The notes beneath the pieces were generated by a model, which searched no databases, had not been told where the DNA came from, and saw only the letters and a program-made list of their open reading frames with translations. From NCBI GenBank assembly GCA_031553075.1, contig JAVBLX010000144.1:1-10649 (forward strand): a DNA stretch of 10,649 nucleotides, in the 5' to 3' direction. Below are positions 7,397-10,649 of the stretch, piece by piece. A program made the translations under genes and the position numbers. Within the stretch, counting starts at the first letter, position 1, and every line of letters starts with the position of its first letter. Source of the DNA: DIGJ01 sp031553075 (lineage in GTDB: Bacteria > Bacillota > Clostridia > Lachnospirales > Lachnospiraceae).

Positions 7397-9337
7397 CTAC
7401 CACACTCTGATTCGGTTAACTCCTTCTTTCAGTCCTTCCAAAGGTCCCACGCAGGGTGTATTGCTTCTAACATTGTGATTGTAATCCACATCAAGTATGA
7501 TAGCACTTCCATCCGGTGCATCAAAAGGAGCTTCCACAATTCGTACCATACCCAGCTTTTCTGTAGTAATTATCTCCGTTGGCAGGTTCAAAAGTTCTTT
7601 TTCCAGACACAGCTCCAGATAAGTTCCATCCTCATCCTGCGTAATCCTGACTTTAGGGTCAAAATCACTTATATGGTTTACCTTTTCTTTTGCAAATGCT
7701 GGCGCACCTTTTAAGTATCCATTTCCATTCATATAAACTGGCTGTTTCACCAAAAGATACATTTCCAAGTCCCCATTTCCTCTGGCTAAAACTTCGTCAA
7801 CATATTCCTCCAAAGAGGTTGGTGAACCATCATATCCATTGGTTCCACACAAGGACTGCTCCGTATATGCAGGTGCACCTCCCAGAAAAATATTCTGATA
7901 AATCCGATCATCACCGCTGTATACCACGGTAGAGCCTGCTACTTCTGTGGTGTGTGGAAAATGGTATGGTGTAGACCGATCAGGAACGTCCTCGCGACGC
8001 ATCGTACCACAGCAAAGATTATGCAAATAGGCACCTCCTTGAGCAATGTTGTCAAAATTATAGTCCGATGCAAAAATATTATTATCCACCAAATATGGTC
8101 CGTGGGTTACTTCAACCATCAAGTCACGGTCATTGGCATAGAAAAGGTTTTTACTAATCCGTGCTCCTTGAGCCTGCCAGTCAAGCCAGATACCCAAGGT
8201 GCAGTCGTGAATATTATTATCATGTATCTGCACGTCAATCGCTGCATGCAGCTTTATCCCCGCAATCTCGTAACCAAAGTATTCGTGTTTCACTGCAATA
8301 TTATAGATATGGTTTTGATATATCTGACTGAATACACAGCCCATATGACCCACAATTCCATTTTGACCACAATCATAAATCACATTGTTACGAATAATGT
8401 GTGAGCCAATGGTATCCTTACTCCAGCCAATCTGACGAGCGCGAAAAACGGCTTCCATCTGATATTGATAGCCTGGTTTACGATGGGTTTTGGTAAATAA
8501 GTTATGTCCCGTGGATTCTTCTTTTCCAATGCTGATACCACTGCATTTTGCATCATGAATAATGTTTTCCTCAATTATCCAGCCTTTGCTCCAGTTTACG
8601 CCCAAAAGTCCTGGCTGATCAGCGGTCGGTGGCGTCCAGGGACAAGCCGCCTGTGCCATTTCAAAGCCTTTTACAGTGATATAGTTTCTCCCCGTTTTTG
8701 TAGGATAAAAACAAGCTTTCCGAACATTAATTTCTGTTAATTCCTGATTGGGGTCTGCCCCTTGGAAATTTGCATAAATAATAGTCTCCTCTGTCTCTAC
8801 CTCAGCAAACCATTGATACAATGTATCTTCCGGATGCGGAATTGGCTCCGGATGTTTTGTCCACGGTGGATTGACACCTTCCGTTCTCATTACAGGATTC
8901 TTCACTTCATCCAGAGTTCGAGCCTCATAAAAGGAACGCCCGTTAAGATACACATCTCCTGTATGCAGGATACCGCTCTCCGGCTCCACAAGCCAATCTC
9001 CACCCAATGTTTCCTTGTAAGGATTATGGTCTTCAAAGATTGTATTAGGGATTACTGCTTTCCAAACGTTTCCGCCCAACTGCTCCCAATTTTGTATCCG
9101 TTCGGAGCCTTTGATTATTACCTTTTCCCCTGGTGCTGCCTGATATAAGATTCGGCTAAATTCACTGGTCCCACCGTTTTCCGGTTTTACCCATTCTCTA
9201 TAAACACCTTCATGCACAATTACCTGATCGCCTGGCATAGCAACCTTTGCTGCTCTGGAAATAGTACGGAAGGGCTTTTCCTGCGTTCCTACGCCACAAT
9301 CACTTCCAGTTAATGCTACGTGATATTCTCTGCTCAT
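7397..9337 (-). CDS. GH120 family beta-xylosidase (right-handed parallel beta-helix)
   Basis: A 646-residue protein with no signal peptide, so probably cytoplasmic. It resembles, from memory, the GH120 beta-xylosidase XylC of Thermoanaerobacterium saccharolyticum over the whole length. Shared segments include EYHVALTGSD, VHEGVYREWVKP, TVKGFEMAQAA, WTPPTADQPGL, SKGWIIEENIIHDAKCSGIS, AGIKLHAAIDVQIH and GPYLVDNN. The beta-helix coils are visible as repeated N-x-I-x-D/N turns. In XylC the nucleophile Asp and the acid/base Glu are reported 23 residues apart. Here D386 (in WLDWQAQG) and E409 (in MVEVTHGP) have exactly that spacing. The start ATG at 9337 has AGGAGG 7 bases upstream. It is the first gene of the locus with its own good promoter, and would cleave imported xylo-oligosaccharides to xylose. 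The family call is strong; activity on other pentosides is possible. Confidence 0.88.
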   Translation of the reverse strand: MSREYHVALTGSDCGVGTQEKPFRTISRAAKVAMPGDQVIVHEGVYREWVKPENGGTSEFSRILYQAAPGEKVIIKGSERIQNWEQLGGNVWKAVIPNTIFEDHNPYKETLGGDWLVEPESGILHTGDVYLNGRSFYEARTLDEVKNPVMRTEGVNPPWTKHPEPIPHPEDTLYQWFAEVETEETIIYANFQGADPNQELTEINVRKACFYPTKTGRNYITVKGFEMAQAACPWTPPTADQPGLLGVNWSKGWIIEENIIHDAKCSGISIGKEESTGHNLFTKTHRKPGYQYQMEAVFRARQIGWSKDTIGSHIIRNNVIYDCGQNGIVGHMGCVFSQIYQNHIYNIAVKHEYFGYEIAGIKLHAAIDVQIHDNNIHDCTLGIWLDWQAQGARISKNLFYANDRDLMVEVTHGPYLVDNNIFASDYNFDNIAQGGAYLHNLCCGTMRREDVPDRSTPYHFPHTTEVAGSTVVYSGDDRIYQNIFLGGAPAYTEQSLCGTNGYDGSPTSLEEYVDEVLARGNGDLEMYLLVKQPVYMNGNGYLKGAPAFAKEKVNHISDFDPKVRITQDEDGTYLELCLEKELLNLPTEIITTEKLGMVRIVEAPFDAPDGSAIILDVDYNHNVRSNTPCVGPLEGLKEGVNRIRVW

Positions 9338-9413
9338 TTTACAACCTCCTGCTTTAATGCTTTTTTAACTATTCTGTGCTTTATATTTTGCATCCAATTT
9401 ATATGCGCGCTTT

Positions 9414-9423
9414 CCTATATAGG
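9414..9423. promoter_or_regulatory. Palindrome at the GH120 transcription start (possible operator)
   Basis: CCTATATAGG is a perfect 10-bp palindrome lying 12 bases downstream of the GH120 -10 element, just after the predicted start near 9429. This is a position where a repressor would block transcription. It is short and no cognate regulator can be named. Confidence 0.25.
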
Positions 9424-9435
9424 ATGAATACCTTG

Positions 9436-9464
9436 AGTATAGCAATCACCGATTTTTTCCACAA
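9436..9464 (-). promoter_or_regulatory. Sigma-A promoter of the GH120 gene
   Basis: On the minus strand, TTGTGG (9464-9459) and TATACT (9441-9436) are separated by 17 bases. The predicted start near 9429 leaves a leader of about 90 bases before the ATG at 9337. It is preceded by a minus-strand terminator-like hairpin (9521-9579), which supports this as the true beginning of the xylo-oligosaccharide locus. Confidence 0.6.
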
Positions 9465-9520
9465 GATTAAAAATGGGGGGTATTTCTCTAAAAATCTATC
9501 CTTTTTTATATTTACACTTT

Positions 9521-9579
9521 AAAATTAAAAAGAGACAGTTTGCAAGCTTCTACTATCCCGCCATGCTAAACTGACTCTT
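9521..9579 (-). terminator. Minus-strand terminator-like hairpin insulating the GH120 promoter
   Basis: On the minus strand AAGAG-T-CAGTTT-a-GCA (9579-9564) pairs with TGC-AAACTG-T-CTCTT (9544-9530). This gives about 14 base pairs, broken by one T-T mismatch and one bulge, followed by TTTAATTTT (9529-9521). It would stop transcripts coming from crcB or from antitoxin-RNA read-through before the GH120 promoter. The U tract is interrupted, so strength is uncertain. Confidence 0.5.
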
Positions 9580-9603
9580 CATATTTAAAATCATTTTTCG
9601 AAC

Positions 9604-9632
9604 TTGTGTTCTTTTTTCTTGTGTGATATAAT
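9604..9632 (+). promoter_or_regulatory. Toxin mRNA promoter
   Basis: TTGTGT (9604-9609) and a perfect TATAAT (9627-9632) are separated by exactly 17 bases, with TG at 9624-9625 giving an extended -10. This is a strong promoter pointing at the small holin-like ORF. Transcription should begin near 9639, inside the left arm of the 21-bp inverted repeat, so the mRNA would start as a tight hairpin. Confidence 0.7.
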
Positions 9633-9684
9633 ATTGCCAGTAACTATAAAGTAGCGTTAAAGTTACTTTATAGTTACTGGCAAT
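9633..9684 (+). repeat. Perfect 21-bp inverted repeat forming the 5' end hairpin of the toxin mRNA
   Basis: The arms 9633-9653 and 9664-9684 are exact reverse complements, with a 10-base loop. The left arm begins directly after the TATAAT. With a start near 9639 about 15 base pairs are kept in the RNA, sealing the 5' end. Type I toxin mRNAs commonly have such 5' structures, which make them long-lived. It is AT-rich and not followed by a U run, so it is not a terminator. Confidence 0.75.
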
Positions 9685-9702
9685 CGTGATACAGGGTGGT
9701 TG

Positions 9703-9728
9703 ACCTCTATTCTACATAGAATGGAGGT
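9703..9728 (+). promoter_or_regulatory. Hairpin sequestering the toxin Shine-Dalgarno
   Basis: ACCTCTATTCT (9703-9713) pairs with AGAATGGAGGT (9718-9728) as an 11-bp stem with one U-G wobble and an ACAU tetraloop. The right arm contains the GGAGG ribosome site of the toxin ORF, so the mRNA should be poorly translated in its folded form, as in Fst-type toxin mRNAs. The wobble fits only plus-strand RNA, supporting a role in the transcript. Confidence 0.7.
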
Positions 9729-9729
9729 G

Positions 9730-9825
9730 ATGCTTATCAAGAATCATTTTAGTTTTAAAGACCTTATGTCTTTCGGAATGTTTCTCTTAGCGCTACTGAC
9801 ATTCATTTATTTGATTTGTCATTAG
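9730..9825 (+). CDS. Small holin-like membrane toxin of a type I toxin-antitoxin system
   Basis: A 31-codon ORF starting at ATG 9730; an in-frame ATG at 9721 would give 34 residues. The peptide has a short basic-polar head with FSFKDLMSFGMF, followed by a single hydrophobic helix LLALLTFIYLIC ending in H. The SFGMFLLALLTFI core matches what I know of the putative holin-like toxin group (Hol-Tox/TxpA-Fst-like). These peptides insert into the membrane when overproduced. Context supports this: its own strong promoter, a folded 5' leader that hides the ribosome site, a bidirectional terminator and a convergent promoter on the other strand. The start is uncertain, because GGAGG (9723-9727) is only 2 bases from ATG 9730 and overlaps the codons after ATG 9721. 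Reading is by resemblance; toxicity is not shown. Confidence 0.75.
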   Translation: MLIKNHFSFKDLMSFGMFLLALLTFIYLICH

Positions 9826-9833
9826 AATAAAAC

Positions 9834-9875
9834 AAAAACCTTCCCTGTACTTTGGCTAGCGCAGGAAGGCTTTTT
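9834..9875. terminator. Bidirectional intrinsic terminator shared by toxin mRNA and antisense RNA
   Basis: CCTTC-(C)-CTG (9839-9847) pairs with CAGGAAGG (9862-9869), flanked by AAAAA (9834-9838) on one side and TTTTT (9871-9875) on the other. Plus-strand RNA ends in CUUUUUG and minus-strand RNA in GGUUUUUGUUUU, so it can stop both convergent transcripts. The full overlap of the two RNAs lies here, as in Fst/par loci. Confidence 0.8.
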
Positions 9876-9921
9876 GTTCCAACTATACTAGGCCAACCAC
9901 CCTGTGGCGATTGCCTCTTAT
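9834..9921 (-). ncRNA. Antisense antitoxin RNA candidate (about 85-90 nt)
   Basis: A strong minus-strand promoter points at the toxin gene. Its transcript would start near 9921 and end at the bidirectional terminator (about 9834), giving roughly 85-90 bases with no ORF. It is complementary to the 3' end of the toxin mRNA through the terminator stem-loop, where pairing with the toxin mRNA can begin. It carries GGCAATCG and ACAGGGTGGTTG in the same sense as the toxin leader, so those parts cannot pair with each other. The 5' part CCACAGGGTGG can fold into a small stem. Ends are predicted from promoter and terminator positions only. Confidence 0.6.
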
Positions 9922-9927
9922 AAATGT

Positions 9928-9955
9928 ATTATAGCAAACTACAAAAAGAATGCAA
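9928..9955 (-). promoter_or_regulatory. Antitoxin RNA promoter
   Basis: On the minus strand TTGCAT (9955-9950) and a perfect TATAAT (9933-9928) are separated by 16 bases. It faces the toxin promoter. The -35 element lies in the loop of a perfect 14-bp inverted repeat (9935-9972), so DNA or RNA structure from the neighbouring crcB transcript may affect it. Confidence 0.65.
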
Positions 9956-9972
9956 TAGCTTTTTGTAGTTTG
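9935..9972. repeat. Perfect 14-bp inverted repeat after crcB
   Basis: CAAACTACAAAAAG (9935-9948) and CTTTTTGTAGTTTG (9959-9972) are exact reverse complements with a 10-base loop, lying 6 bases after the crcB stop. On the minus strand it may act as a weak crcB terminator, though what follows is CTATAATAC and not a U tract. On the plus strand TACTTTTT follows, which looks more like a terminator for plus-strand read-through from the toxin gene. Confidence 0.65.
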
Positions 9973-9978
9973 TACTTT

Positions 9979-10362
9979 TTATCTCTTCGCAAAAATCACC
10001 TTGGCTAAAAACATCCCTGCAACCACTCCTAAAAGACTTAACCCTAAATTCAGCAGAACATTTCCACAGCCCAGAACATATTTTCCACCCTGAAATAATC
10101 CTACCGTCTCTAAACTAAATGCAGAAAACGTACTAAGTCCTCCCATCAATCCCGTTGTCAAGAATAATTTTGCCTTTGCTTCCAACGGAGAGGTCTGCTG
10201 TTCTATTCCGATGACAAATCCAATCAACATGCCTGCAATCACATTGGATAGCAAGGTTCCAAAGGGAAATCTTTCCCCATATACTCCTACTAATCTGGTA
10301 ATCGCAAAACGCAGGCATGAACCGATAAATCCGCCTATACCTACAACCATAAATTCTATCAT
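9979..10362 (-). CDS. crcB: Fluoride ion channel FluC (CrcB)
   Basis: A 127-residue membrane protein with four transmembrane helices, the usual size for the family. It forms dual-topology dimers that export fluoride. Signature segments are GGFIGSCLRF (10-19), the PFGTLLSNVIAGMLIG motif with conserved N40, and GLMGGLSTFSAFSLE (71-85), which includes the TM3 break and the two phenylalanines F79 and F82 that line the pore. The start is ATG 10362, with GAGGTGAT 8 bases upstream; a TTG at 10371 is too close to that site. Many Firmicutes carry two unlike crcB genes in tandem, but only one is visible here, so it may work as a homodimer or have a partner elsewhere. No fluoride riboswitch is seen; the predicted leader of about 44 bases is too short for one. 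Confidence 0.93.
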   Translation of the reverse strand: MIEFMVVGIGGFIGSCLRFAITRLVGVYGERFPFGTLLSNVIAGMLIGFVIGIEQQTSPLEAKAKLFLTTGLMGGLSTFSAFSLETVGLFQGGKYVLGCGNVLLNLGLSLLGVVAGMFLAKVIFAKR

Positions 10363-10412
10363 AATACTCAATCACCTCGAAATCGAAATAACAATAAATA
10401 TCATCCAGTCAT

Positions 10413-10441
10413 ATTTTAGCTCTAATTTTAAATTAAATCAA
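10413..10441 (-). promoter_or_regulatory. Sigma-A promoter of crcB
   Basis: On the minus strand TTGATT (10441-10436) and TAAAAT (10418-10413) are 17 bases apart, with a predicted start near 10406. Imperfect dyad arms (TCCAGTCATATT at 10404-10415 and AATATACTGG at 10440-10449) flank it and might be an operator, but the arms are AT-rich and unproven. Confidence 0.5.
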
Positions 10442-10470
10442 TATACTGGTCCATCAAAAAAAATGTATTG

Positions 10471-10649
10471 GAGGCCAGTTCGTTTCTGTCCCTCACCTGA
10501 AACGACTATCTTGGGAGTTAGGTGACAAACTGGGGGGATGGAACCCGTACGCCGGATGAGGGGCAATGGAAAGGGCGCAGAAAAGAGACTTGGTGGTGGA
10601 AAACACTCCAGTTCCGCAGGTTAAGGGGTTCTAAGACGAATCCGCTAGA
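10471..10649 (+). ncRNA. Structured RNA candidate, possibly the guide-RNA-like end of a mobile element (continues past window)
   Basis: This 179-base stretch has no ORF but several nested pairings. CCAGTT (10475-10480) pairs with AACTGG (10528-10533). Inside it CGTTTC (10481-10486) pairs with GAAACG (10499-10504), and the loop of that hairpin, TCACCT (10493-10498), pairs with AGGTGA (10520-10525), making a pseudoknot. Downstream UGGAAC (10539-10544) pairs with GUUCCG (10611-10616), enclosing a hairpin (10591-10598 with 10604-10610) capped by GAAAA. G-U wobbles in the last two helices fit only plus-strand RNA. The GGGATGGAACCC segment and pseudoknot recall, from memory, the HEARO/omega RNA found upstream of IscB-type nucleases; a group II intron or other RNA element is not excluded. 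Being G-rich, its base use differs from the AT-rich crcB promoter beside it. Confidence 0.4.

Larger units (their letters stand above)
9679..9915. repeat. Inverted repeats bounding the toxin-antitoxin module
   Basis: GGCAATCG (9679-9686) and ACAGGGTGGTTG (9691-9702) recur in reverse complement as CAACCACCCTGT (9894-9905) and CGATTGCC (9908-9915). The blocks match exactly; only the spacer between them differs (4 versus 2 bases). The outward-lying copies enclose the small ORF and its terminator, and put the same sequence near the 5' end of both convergent RNAs. Confidence 0.85.

Noticed and set aside
7952..8404. 150-codon open frame on the plus strand inside the GH120 gene
   Set aside because: It is antisense to a full-length recognised enzyme, has no ribosome site, and its translation shows no protein-like motif. 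It is a shadow frame.
9402..9416. Catabolite response element (CcpA site) downstream of the GH120 promoter
   Set aside because: GGAAAGCGCGCATA matches only the AAAGCGC half of the consensus; the second half is wrong at several required positions.
9633..9972. CRISPR array or insertion sequence between GH120 and crcB
   Set aside because: There are no repeated spacer units, and no transposase; the repeats are explained better by hairpins and leaders of the toxin-antitoxin module.
10211..10525. 104-codon plus-strand open frame across crcB and its promoter
   Set aside because: It overlaps crcB antisense, crosses the AT-rich promoter and ends in the structured RNA region; there is no ribosome site and no recognisable domain.
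10363..10560. Fluoride riboswitch upstream of crcB
   Set aside because: The crcB leader from the predicted start is only about 44 bases and lacks the conserved GGNGATGG and matching TTCNCC. The GGGGGGATGG at 10532-10541 is on the other strand and lacks the rest of the motif.

Overview
The window reads as chromosomal DNA of a low-to-mid GC, Gram-positive gut-type anaerobe of the Clostridia, most likely Lachnospiraceae. This rests on strong AGGAGG-type ribosome sites, a lipoprotein-type binding protein, a YesM/YesN-like two-component pair beside a CUT1 sugar transporter, and a GH120-type beta-xylosidase. The species cannot be named from the sequence.

Positions 1-9464 hold one minus-strand locus for xylo-oligosaccharide use. 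In transcription order it runs: a GH120 family beta-xylosidase (9337-7397); a solute-binding lipoprotein (7175-5796); two CUT1 permeases (5598-4696 and 4696-3845, overlapping by one base); a sensor histidine kinase (3767-2001); an AraC-type response regulator (1987-425); and the 5' end of an alpha/beta-hydrolase esterase (148-1, cut by the window edge). The likely division of labour is that the lipoprotein and permeases import oligosaccharides, the cytoplasmic GH120 enzyme releases xylose, the esterase removes acetyl groups, and the kinase/regulator pair switches the locus on. No ATPase subunit is present, so a shared MsmK-type ATPase elsewhere is expected. An intrinsic terminator and a perfect 12-bp dyad lie between the binding-protein gene and the permeases, which should make the binding protein more abundant than the permeases.

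Positions 9600-9975 hold a compact type I toxin-antitoxin module too small for ordinary gene calling. A plus-strand promoter drives an mRNA with a 21-bp 5' hairpin region and a second hairpin that hides the Shine-Dalgarno. It encodes a 31-34 residue holin-like membrane peptide. A convergent minus-strand promoter drives a short antisense RNA, and both transcripts end at a shared bidirectional terminator. Unusually, the two RNA leaders carry the same sequence, as inverted repeats in the DNA.

Positions 9979-10362 encode a FluC/CrcB fluoride channel on the minus strand, with its own promoter. From about 10471 to the window end there is no gene. There is a plus-strand sequence that folds like a structured RNA (pseudoknot, long-range helix, GAAAA-capped hairpin). 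It may be the left end and guide-RNA-like part of an IscB/HEARO-type element or another RNA-bearing mobile element, but the family is not proven.
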